A stretch of DNA of 64,000 bases, taken from the NCBI GenBank assembly GCA_035275065.1, contig DATENM010000050.1, forward strand, positions 1-64,000, in the 5' to 3' direction. The stretch comes from Blastocatellia bacterium. Lineage in GTDB: Bacteria > Acidobacteriota > Blastocatellia > UBA7656. The position numbers and the translations under genes are program-made. The first letter of the stretch is position 1, and every line of letters starts with the position of its first letter. This document shows positions 44,212 to 54,600 of the stretch, in pieces. The notes beneath the pieces were generated by a model. The model ran no database searches. It had not been told where the DNA came from and was given only the letters and a program-made list of their open reading frames with translations.

Positions 44212-45972
44212 CTACTTCAGGCCCACGCGCCTCAATAACCCTTCAAATCTCGGGTCGTTGCGGAGAGGGTCAACCAGTGGGTCTACCTTGATCCAGGCGA
44301 GCCACTGGTCGCGTTCTCGATATGCTTCGTCGAGAGCGTTGAACGCCATCTCTTTGTCGCCGAGGCCGGCGTAGACAATCGCCTTCGTGTACGGCGAAAC
44401 ATAATGCTGCTTCGACATCTCGTCTAGTTCATCAATGATCGCGTGGGCCTCGTCGCGCCGCTGCAAGACCGCATACAGGTGGCCAAGGCCGGCCCTTGGC
44501 CATGGCCCTTCATCCAACCGCGTCGCCATTTGGTAGGCAGACATCGCCTCCGCCATTTTGCCCTGCTGCTCATACGCCTGGCCGAGGAAGAAGTGAGCCG
44601 GCCAGAAGTTCGGCTCCAAGTCTATCGTCTTACCGAACTGCTCGATGGCGAGGTCGTAACGGCGGCTGAAGTGATAAGGAAGGCCGAGGTCGAGATTGAT
44701 CAGCAGGTGCAGCGGGTCGACCTGTTGAGCTTGCCTTAACTCTCTGAGCGAATCCTCGAAACGGCCCATCGGCAGCAAGTACCAGCCATATTCCTTGTGG
44801 GGTATGGCAAGCCCGGGGTTGAGCGCGATGGCGCGCTTGAATTCTTGCTCGGCGCTCTGCCAGTCCCAATCATAAAAGGCTGTGACTAACGCCACTGAAG
44901 CATGAGCCTCGGCGAGCGTGTCATCTAATGAGAGAGACTTCAGCGCCGCCTGCTTCGCCCTGGTCATGGCCTCTCTGGGCGGCAGGTACAGACTCGAATA
45001 GTAAGCGTCGGCCAGCCCTGAATAGGCGAGGGCGTATCCAGGGTCCGCAGCGATTGCCTGACTGAAGTATTCGATCCCCTTCTTGAATCCTTCCTCGGTA
45101 TACTTGTTCCAGTAGTACCGCCCCTTCAGGTAGAGGTGATAGGCTTCGAGATTTTCGGTCGGCAGCTTGGCCAGTCGCCGCTTCTCTTCGCCGGTCAACT
45201 TCGTGCGCAGCCGCTCTGAAACCTGGTAGGCAATCTCTTCTTGCACGACGAAGATGTCAGCCAGTTGGCGATTATACTGCTGGCCCCAGAGATTCGACCC
45301 GTCCACAGCGTTGACCAATTCGATGCCGACGACGAACTGGTCTTGCCGTTGTTTGACTCGCCCCATTAACACGGCATCGACGCCCAGGTCACTGCGGACC
45401 TTCTGCGGCTCGACATCCTTGCCTTTATAGCCAAAGACGGTGCTACGCGCCATGACGATCAAGCGCGGCAGTTGCGACAGCTTGTAGATGATGCTTTCCG
45501 TGATGCCATCGCTGAGGTATTCCATATCCGCGTCGCGGCTGTCGTTGATTAACGGCAAAATGGCCAGGGATTTTATCGTGCTCGCCTGGCGCTTGGCGTG
45601 GTGGAGCGGTTGCCGCAGCCTGCTCGGCCCCGGCAGTTTCCTGACGTTAGCGACAAATCGGTAGCCACGCTTCGGCACTGTCTTGATGTACTGGTGCTCA
45701 GAGATGTCATCACCAAGGGCCTTGCGAAGAGCCGACATATTCACCGTCAGGTTGTTCTCCTCGACAACGGTGTCCGGCCAGATCATCTGCATCAGGTCGT
45801 TTTTCTCGATCACCTGCCCGCTGTTTTCGACCAGCGCCAGCAGGATGTCGAAGACCTTCGGCGTCAGCGGCACCGGCTCGCCCTGGCGCAGCAACAACCC
45901 GGCATCAGGGTCGAGGTGAAACGGCCCGAACTCGTATGACGGCTTACTCGGTTTGTTCATAGAAGCGTCCAC
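44212..45972 (-). CDS. Winged-helix DNA-binding/TPR regulator (CadC/OmpR-like HTH)
   Basis: A 586-residue protein. Residues 10-105 are a Trans_reg_C winged helix ([63 protein letters not shown]). A domain with [11 protein letters not shown] and [10 protein letters not shown] follows (about 135-260), which resembles the FlgO-like segment found in this family, then seven or so TPRs to the end. It is a common architecture in acidobacteria, with unknown signal. It is divergent from the cytochrome gene at 46377, with an inverted repeat (46081-46111) between. ATG at 45960 is an alternative start. Confidence 0.88.
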   Translation of the reverse strand: MDASMNKPSKPSYEFGPFHLDPDAGLLLRQGEPVPLTPKVFDILLALVENSGQVIEKNDLMQMIWPDTVVEENNLTVNMSALRKALGDDISEHQYIKTVPKRGYRFVANVRKLPGPSRLRQPLHHAKRQASTIKSLAILPLINDSRDADMEYLSDGITESIIYKLSQLPRLIVMARSTVFGYKGKDVEPQKVRSDLGVDAVLMGRVKQRQDQFVVGIELVNAVDGSNLWGQQYNRQLADIFVVQEEIAYQVSERLRTKLTGEEKRRLAKLPTENLEAYHLYLKGRYYWNKYTEEGFKKGIEYFSQAIAADPGYALAYSGLADAYYSSLYLPPREAMTRAKQAALKSLSLDDTLAEAHASVALVTAFYDWDWQSAEQEFKRAIALNPGLAIPHKEYGWYLLPMGRFEDSLRELRQAQQVDPLHLLINLDLGLPYHFSRRYDLAIEQFGKTIDLEPNFWPAHFFLGQAYEQQGKMAEAMSAYQMATRLDEGPWPRAGLGHLYAVLQRRDEAHAIIDELDEMSKQHYVSPYTKAIVYAGLGDKEMAFNALDEAYRERDQWLAWIKVDPLVDPLRNDPRFEGLLRRVGLK

Positions 45973-46376
45973 ACTGCTGGGGTCAGGTCGCCCCTGGCTG
46001 CAACCATCCGTTGTTTCAAGTGACTGAACCGCCGCGCGCCCTGCGCCTCGACTACCCCGGAACGCTTTAGGAATTATTTAGGAAATCTTTAGCCAATTCT
46101 TAAAGATTTCCGACCCGGCTTTCGACTATTGTAGGCCGCGAGGTCAGAACTGGGTAGCATAAGATACATGGCCCGAACGATGCGCCCATTCTATTACAAG
46201 CCCTCAAGTGCCGCAATATGAAAAGGTAGGAAACGAACGATGAAGGCGCACAGCAAAACCCAAACGATTCGCTCCCTTCGCCTGGCAACCGCCTAGCGCC
46301 AGCCACCGGACTCCAGTGTGACTTTTTTCTCGATCTTACCTGAATCCTCGTTTCAGACCGGAGGCTTGAATTCCGC
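45973..46376. promoter_or_regulatory. Divergent intergenic region with an 11-bp inverted repeat
   Basis: GGAAATCTTTA (46081-46091) and TAAAGATTTCC (46101-46111) form a perfect inverted repeat with a nine-base spacer, a good operator candidate for the winged-helix regulator. The interval otherwise holds no gene I can support. The position also fits promoters for both divergent genes. Confidence 0.45.
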
Positions 46377-48059
46377 ATGAGAAGGCTGACTAGAACAATT
46401 CATCTCGTCGCGTTACTCACCTTGGCGGCGGCATCCGTCATCGGCGCGGCGCGCTCGGTGCCTCCCGTTCCGGCGGACGCCTTCAGCCCATCCAATGCCC
46501 AGACGGAAGACGGTCGCTTCATCCGTGAAGCAGACTTCTTGCCGGCGGCGCGATGCGCTTCCTGTCACACGGACACGCACGCCGGCTGGTCGCAGTCGTT
46601 ACACCACAATGCCGGGCGCGAGCCGTTTTACAAGGAAAGCGTTGATATTTTGCTGCGCACGCGCGGCGTCGAGTTCACGCGCCACTGTGAAGCTTGTCAC
46701 GCCCCTGTAGCGCTGCTTACAGGTTCACTCGACCGTGGGCATAGCCCATCAAAAGCCATGACCGACGAAGGGGTGACCTGTTTGGTCTGCCATTCGATTA
46801 CTGCGGCGCGGGCTGACGGCACAGGCAGCTACACGATTCGCCGCCCGGCGCTGCTCGCCAGGCCGGACGGCACGCTGCTTCCCGGAGAGGTCGCCGACGA
46901 ACAGATACTTGCAGACATCGAAGGCCATCGCCGTGCGATGATGCGCCCGCTGCTCAAGCAGCCGGAATTCTGTGCGAGCTGTCATAAGTCATCTGCCCCA
47001 CCTGCGCTCAACGGCTACAAGTTCATCCGCGGCTTTTCGGCTTACGACGAGTGGCAACAATCCGGGGCGTCGCGTGAGACGGTGACGCCATTCTACAGGC
47101 GGGCGCAGCGCGCAGACTGCCGCGCCTGCCATATGCCGCAGGTCACGAGCCACAACGACAACTCCGCCAAACAGGGCTTGATCGCCTCGCACCGCTGGCT
47201 CGGCGCTAACACAGCGTCGCCACTCTTTTATGGGCAGGTTGAACAAGTCGCCTTGACCCAGAACTTTCTCAAGGCGGACGTGCTGGCCGTGGACATCTTC
47301 GCGGTCAAAGGTGAGGCCAGGGGCGCTTGCCTGCAAACCCTTGTGCCGGATGCAGAGAACCTGGCAACGTTCGCGCCCGGCGAAGCGGTGACCGCCGAAG
47401 TCGTCGTCGCCAACCGTAATGCCGCTCATTCATTCCCGCCTGAGTTGCGCGACCTGTACGAAGCCTGGGTGGAATTCGAGGCGCTCGACGCCTCCGGCCA
47501 AGCCATCTTTCATAGCGGCTTTCTATTGTCCGATGGGACGCTTGATGAGAGCGCGCATGTTTACCGAACGATCTTGCTCGACGAGTCGGGACGGATGATT
47601 ACTCGTCACCAGGTCTGGCTGGCTGCCGTCAAAGCCTACGACAATGCCATCGCCGCCGGGCGCTCCGATGTCATTCGGTTTCGCTTTCGCTTGCCCGCTG
47701 ACCAGCAAGCCGCGCGCGCCGTGACGCTGCGCGCGCGCGTCAACTACCGCCGCTTCAACAAGGAATATACAGCCTACGTGTTAGGCAGAACGGGGTCGCA
47801 ACTGACGATTCCTGTTGTGACTATGACGCAGGCGGAGGTCGTCATCGTTCAGTCAACCATGCAAGCGATGCAAGCGCGGGACGCGCGCCTTGCTCAACCC
47901 GCGCCGACTTCGTTGGCGCAGGCGAGAAGGTGGAATGATTATGGCATCGGCCTCTTGGAGCAGTCCTGTTACGCGGACGCCGCCGCCGCTTTCCAGCAAG
48001 CCGCTGCACTCAATCCGAAAGCCCCGACTTACTGGTCAATCAAGCCATCGCCGAGATGA
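46377..48059 (+). CDS. Multihaem cytochrome c with C-terminal TPR (truncated by frameshift)
   Basis: A 560-residue exported protein. The signal peptide ends near VIGAARS. Five haem-attachment motifs are visible: C60ASCH, then CEACH, CLVCH, CASCH and CRACH, at about residues 60, 103, 135, 199 and 248. They are followed by a beta-rich domain (about 300-480) and the start of a TPR region (YADAAAAFQQAAALNP). The frame then breaks: after NPKAP it reads YWSIKPSPR and stops, whereas the alternative frame reads DLLVNQAIAEMKTERFG and continues in the next feature. One missing base in the CCCCG run near 48020 explains it. Periplasmic electron transfer is expected; the substrate is unknown. Confidence 0.82.
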   Translation: MRRLTRTIHLVALLTLAAASVIGAARSVPPVPADAFSPSNAQTEDGRFIREADFLPAARCASCHTDTHAGWSQSLHHNAGREPFYKESVDILLRTRGVEFTRHCEACHAPVALLTGSLDRGHSPSKAMTDEGVTCLVCHSITAARADGTGSYTIRRPALLARPDGTLLPGEVADEQILADIEGHRRAMMRPLLKQPEFCASCHKSSAPPALNGYKFIRGFSAYDEWQQSGASRETVTPFYRRAQRADCRACHMPQVTSHNDNSAKQGLIASHRWLGANTASPLFYGQVEQVALTQNFLKADVLAVDIFAVKGEARGACLQTLVPDAENLATFAPGEAVTAEVVVANRNAAHSFPPELRDLYEAWVEFEALDASGQAIFHSGFLLSDGTLDESAHVYRTILLDESGRMITRHQVWLAAVKAYDNAIAAGRSDVIRFRFRLPADQQAARAVTLRARVNYRRFNKEYTAYVLGRTGSQLTIPVVTMTQAEVVIVQSTMQAMQARDARLAQPAPTSLAQARRWNDYGIGLLEQSCYADAAAAFQQAAALNPKAPTYWSIKPSPR

Positions 48060-48589
48060 AGACGGAGCGCTTCGGCCCGCTCCGCGAGCAACTGCGAAAA
48101 GCCAGGACGCTCATCGACCGCGCTGTGCAGATGGCCCCGACAGATCCGCGTGTTTGCTATTACGCCGCGCTTCTCTTGCGCGCCGAAGGAAAGATGACGC
48201 AGGCTGCCGACGAGTTTGCGCGGCTGGCAATCGCCTACCCGCGAGATCGAGAGTTGAGCCGGCAGCTCGGACAGACGCTCTACCGGCTCGGTCGCATATC
48301 AGAAGCTCGCGCCGCCTTCGAGGCGGTCCTGGCCATAGACCCACTCGACGCCGGGGCCTATCAATTCCTTGTGCCGATCTATGCCAGCGAGGGCAGGAAG
48401 ACTGACGCAGACCGCGCTCAGGCATTGTATCTCGGCTGGCGCGATGACCCGCTGGCCGACGTCATCGCCGGGCGTTTTTTCGCCGCCCAGCCGCAGTGGG
48501 CTGACGAGCGTATCGGGTCGCACGCGCACACCGGCGATTCGCCTGCCAGGCTGCTGCTGACCGGCAGCGTCGCCACGCCTGACCATTGA
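48056..48589 (+). CDS. TPR continuation of the multihaem cytochrome
   Basis: The frame encodes about 177 residues of TPR repeats (VCYYAALLLRAEGKMTQAADEF, LSRQLGQTLYRLGRISEARAAFEAVLAIDP, GAYQFLVPIYASEGRKTDADRA). Its first ATG overlaps the stop of the cytochrome frame as ATGA, so separate translation by coupling is conceivable. The better reading is that it is the C-terminal part of the same gene, because protein-like sequence in this frame extends upstream of the ATG into the cytochrome's last TPR. Confidence 0.75.
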   Translation: MKTERFGPLREQLRKARTLIDRAVQMAPTDPRVCYYAALLLRAEGKMTQAADEFARLAIAYPRDRELSRQLGQTLYRLGRISEARAAFEAVLAIDPLDAGAYQFLVPIYASEGRKTDADRAQALYLGWRDDPLADVIAGRFFAAQPQWADERIGSHAHTGDSPARLLLTGSVATPDH

Positions 48590-48633
48590 AACGAGAATGC
48601 GGCGGATTATTAGACAGCCTTGGGAGGTGTCGG

Positions 48634-50073
48634 ATGACAGCGAGCAATTCATGTAAGACCTTTGCGCGACTCTTTGCCGTGCTGCTCGTAGCCCTGGTCA
48701 CAACCTTCGAGCAATGGCCGGTCGCTGCACAGCAAGGCGGCACGACGCGCTACATTTACGACGCCAACGGGCGATTGCGCGCAGTCGTCTCGGCGACGGG
48801 CGAAGTGGCAGTTTACGACTATGACCAGGCTGGCAACCCTACGGCCATCCGTCGGCTCGGCACAGACGCGCTGCTCTTGTTCTCGCTCTCCCCGACGATG
48901 GCCGTGGCCGGCGACCGCGTGACGTTCACCGGCATCGGTTTCGGGCCAGGACTAGCGGACAACACAGTGCTCTTTAACGGCAGTGGCGCGAGAGTAATCT
49001 CGGCTACAAGCACAGAGATTATCGCCGAAGTGCCCGATGCGGCAACCACTGGCCCGGCCATCATCAACACGCCGCGCGGGCAATTGACGGCGGCATCTTC
49101 ATTCAGCATCCTTCCGGGCCTGCGCGTCTTGCCGCTTTCGTCCACTGTCGCTTTCAGCGGCCGCCTGCAATTCTCGGCTACAGTCACGCCGCTTTCCAGT
49201 GACCAGGCGGTGGCCTGGAGTGTGAACGGCATCGCGGGCGGCGATGCCAGTATCGGTACGATCTCTGCGACCGGCCTATATAAAGCTCCGGATGCGCAGA
49301 TACAGGCCGGAAGAATCTTCTCAATGGATGTCACGATAGGCTGTGCGAGCGTGGCGCTGCCGGCGCTATTCGCGGAGCGGCGACTGCAAGTCCGGGACGA
49401 TGTGCCCTACGCGTTTGCGACCACGTCCGTAAGGTACGGTACGTCGCCTGGCCTGACGGCCACTAACACAGCGGTGCTCTCGGTGCGCTCGCAGCCGGTC
49501 GTCGGTAACCCCGGCATCGCCTCAGGCGCGATCACCGTGCGCCGCGGCTTCGCAGAGATCGAACCCGTCCCGGCAGCGAACGCCTTCCTGGCTGTGCGTC
49601 GCGGCTTGATCGAAGGCTTGCCCGATGCCATCGCCAAGCCGATCACTGTCCGTCACGGCTTTGATGTTGGCGAGCCGCTGCCGGCGTCGGCGACGTTGCT
49701 GGCGATACGTCGCGGGGTCGTCAATGGCGACCCTGGCGCAACCTTGAGCCTGTTGGTGAGCGCGACGAGCGGGCCGAACATCAGCGGCCTCTCGCCCGTC
49801 ACCCTGGCGCGCGGCGCAACGCTTACGCTGACCCTCAACGGGTTCAATCTCAGTGGCGCGATGGCGCTCCGCTTCGTAGACGATAACGGCGTTGTCGATA
49901 GCGGCATCACAGCGTCGAATTTCAACATTAGTGCGGATGGGCAGACACTGACCGCAACCTTGACCGTCGGCGCGACCGTGACGCCGGGTGCGCGCTTTGT
50001 ATTTGTCATGACTCCCGCCGGCAGTTCACTAACCTCCAAAGTCACACAGAACACGATTGCCATCACCCCTTAA
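48634..50073 (+). CDS. Exported RHS/IPT-TIG domain protein
   Basis: A 479-residue protein with a signal peptide (FARLFAVLLVALVTTFEQWPVAAQ), one or two YD/RHS repeats (TRYIYDANGRLRAVVSATGE, VAVYDYDQAGNPTAI), an IPT/TIG domain (LFSLSPTMAVAGDRVTFTGIGFG) and further Ig-like strands. A repeated segment is visible in the second half: five units of the type PVxGNPGIASGAITVRRGF, each with an I/L-x-V/I-R-x-G core. A final Ig-like domain ends in ITP. GGGAGG lies before ATG 48634. It lies between the cytochrome and the glycine-rich gene on one strand and is probably cotranscribed. Probably cell-surface. Confidence 0.8.
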   Translation: MTASNSCKTFARLFAVLLVALVTTFEQWPVAAQQGGTTRYIYDANGRLRAVVSATGEVAVYDYDQAGNPTAIRRLGTDALLLFSLSPTMAVAGDRVTFTGIGFGPGLADNTVLFNGSGARVISATSTEIIAEVPDAATTGPAIINTPRGQLTAASSFSILPGLRVLPLSSTVAFSGRLQFSATVTPLSSDQAVAWSVNGIAGGDASIGTISATGLYKAPDAQIQAGRIFSMDVTIGCASVALPALFAERRLQVRDDVPYAFATTSVRYGTSPGLTATNTAVLSVRSQPVVGNPGIASGAITVRRGFAEIEPVPAANAFLAVRRGLIEGLPDAIAKPITVRHGFDVGEPLPASATLLAIRRGVVNGDPGATLSLLVSATSGPNISGLSPVTLARGATLTLTLNGFNLSGAMALRFVDDNGVVDSGITASNFNISADGQTLTATLTVGATVTPGARFVFVMTPAGSSLTSKVTQNTIAITP

Positions 50074-50088
50074 AAGGAGAATCAAGCC

Positions 50089-51537
<1,449 letters not shown>

Positions 51538-51636
51538 AGGTGCGAAAAGTGTTTCGCACCAAGCCACGGCAAGAGTGTTGAAGACCCGGCGTGTGCAGCC
51601 GCGCAGGCGCGCACGCCGGAGAAGGTGAGAAAAGCT

Positions 51637-54600
51637 ATGAAAGCTAACCGGGCCTATCATTCAATTCGCGCAATCATCGCGGCTCTGCTTGCCGTGGCGC
51701 TCAGTTTCCAAGCCACGTTACTTGCTACATGGGCTGCGGCTAAAACGCCTTTCACGAAGTCAAGCGCGACCACGCCGTTTGCCCAGGCCGTGGAGGTCAT
51801 CACCATCTTTTCAACACCACCCATCACCCGCGATAACGGCAACCCGAAGCCGGCTCGCTTTCAGTTCGCGCTGCCCGCCGACGCCGTTGCGCCTTTTAAC
51901 CTGCGCGTGCAGAGCGGCTCGGCTAACCAGACCAATCGCACCCTGAGTGCGACCGTCAGTCTCAATGGCAAAGTCGTCGTGCAGCTCGATGACAAATTGC
52001 CGCCGGTCGATCAAGCGATCACCTTGACCGCAAATAACACGCTAGATGTGACGATCATGGGAAAGCCCGGCACCAGCCTGGTCGTGGCGATCACCGCGAC
52101 GCGCGCCAGGCGGCTCCCTGCACTCGCGAGCCTGTCGCCGACGCAGGGCGGCCAGGGCCAAACGCTCAACGTCACGCTGCGCGGCACCAACACGCACTGG
52201 GCGGCGGGATTGACCCGCGCCTCGTTCGGCAGCGGCCTTTCAGTCGGCGGAGCCGCTGTCGACACCTTCGGCCCCGTGATGGTCACAGATGCGCAGACCG
52301 CCACGGCGCAGCTTACGATTTCGGCCAGTGCGGCCACTGGCCCGCACACGGTCAGCGTCGTCACCTCGGCTTCAAACGGCAGTGCCGCTGAAACGGTCAC
52401 ACTGAACAATGCCTTTACGGTGATTGCCGTGCCGGCCCCCGCGCCGGTCATCACGGACTACAATCCGAAGTCAGGACCGGCGGGCACGCTCGTCGTGCTT
52501 ACAGGCACCGGCCTGATGGCCACCACCGTCACCTTCCAAGGGAATAACAACGCCCGCCTGGCGGCGCTCGTTGTTAGCTCCAGCGCCACCGAAGTCCGCG
52601 CCATCGTTCCGAACGGGACGGTCAATGGGCCGATTGAAGTGGCGAATGCGTTGGGCCGCGTGACGACTGCCACCGCGTTCGTGATTGCGCCTTCGCAGGA
52701 CTTCACGCTGACGACCTCGCCCTCGTCGAGCACCGCTGTGCAGCAGACTTCTGCAACATACATGGTGTCGGTCACCAGCCCGCAGTCGGGCTTCAGTCAA
52801 TTGGCCAGCCTGTCGGCAACCGGCTTGCCGGCGGGCGTTTCGGCGGCCTTCGACCCGCCGCAGGTCACCGGCGGCGCAAGCTCGACACTGACGCTGAATC
52901 TGACAAGCGCCAACCTCGCGACGGGCAGCTATCCCTTCACCATTCGTGCCGCTGCGAAGGTTGATGGGAGCCAGTTGATTCGCACCGCCGCCGCGACCCT
53001 CAACGTCATAGCCTCCGGACAAACGACGCTCGCCGGTCGCGTGCTTTCATCCGCAAAGGAACCCATTATGGGAGCCACCGTTTCGCTCGACGGTCAGTCA
53101 ACCGTCACGGATTCGGCAGGCGCTTTCTTATTGTCTGGAATCGCCGCGGGAAGCGCGCGCCCGCTGATGATTGATGGGCGCACGGCGAGCGCGCCGAATC
53201 GCACCTACCCGGTCATCACTGAGCCAGCCAATGTGGTCGCGGGACAGGCGAACGTCGTCCCTTTTACATTCTACCTGCCGCCGATTCAGGTGCAGTACGA
53301 AGTGCCGCTGCTGATCAATCAAGACACAGTGGCAACCAACCCGAATGTTCCCGGCGCGCAGATGACCGTGCCGGCGGGAGCCAACCTGCGCAACCGCGAT
53401 AGCTCACCCGTAGCGCGAGTGTCGCTCACCGCCTTGCCGCCGGATCGCACGCCCGCGCCGCTGCCGGCGAATGTTTCAATGGCAATGGTGTTCACCAGCC
53501 AGCCGGGCGGCGCGATTGCCGACGTAGCCATGCCTGTCGTCTATCCGAACTTGATGGGAAAAGACCCCGGCACGCGCCTCGAGTTGTACGCCTTTAACCA
53601 TGACACTGTGCAGTGGTACGTCTACGGCTATGGGCGCGTCAGCACAGACGGGCGCAGCATCGTGCCGGAGACCGACCCGAGGACGGGCAAGCCTTATGGC
53701 CTACGCGACTTCTCCTGGCATGGCGCTTCGGCAGCGCCCGGCGGCAACCCCTGTCGCTGTGAACGCTGTGCATGTAGCTCCACCGCTAACAAGGTCGATT
53801 TGTCATCAGGGGTGAAGATCGAGCGGGCGATTGATATCTCCGTTGCCGGGTCGCGTGGCGTCATGCAGCTCAGCCGTGTCCACACCAGCGATCTGGCAGG
53901 ACAATGTGATAACTGCCCGTTCGGTCGCGGCACCCGGCACAATTACAGCATCCGACTAACCGGCAGCTTTCAAGCAGGAGGGACCGGTCGTCTGGTGATG
54001 CCTGACGAGATTACTGGCCGCCTCTTCAGCTACGCGCGTACAGACGTGGACGGCGCGCTAGTCTTCACCACGATTGAAACCAGCGAACAACTCGGGGATG
54101 TGGTGCGGCGGTTAACGGACAACTCGTTTGAATACCGGCGGGCAAACGGCCAGTTGCTGCGCTTCGATTCCGGCGGCAGGTTGCTGACCGTTGCCGAGCG
54201 CAACGGCAACGCGATTACGCTCGCCTACGACGGGACCGGAAATCTGATAAAAATCACAGACGCCGTCGGACGTTCGATCATGCTCGATTATGATGGGCAG
54301 AATCGCATCACGCGCGCCACTGACCCCATCGGTCGCGTCTGGATTTATGCTTACGATTCGGGCAGCAGGCTGGCGCTGGTGGACGATCCTACGGGCGGCA
54401 AAATGAATTACACATACGACCTGCTCAGCCGCCTGTCGTCAATTACCGATAAGCGAGGCAACCTGATTAAGCAAATCACCTACGACAACCGCGGTCGAGT
54501 CGTCATGCAGAAGTTCGCCGAGGGTGGGTTCGAGCGTTACGACTACACGCTGGCGGGTGCCATTGTCGCCGCCGTCACGATCACAGACGCCCTGGGCCGC

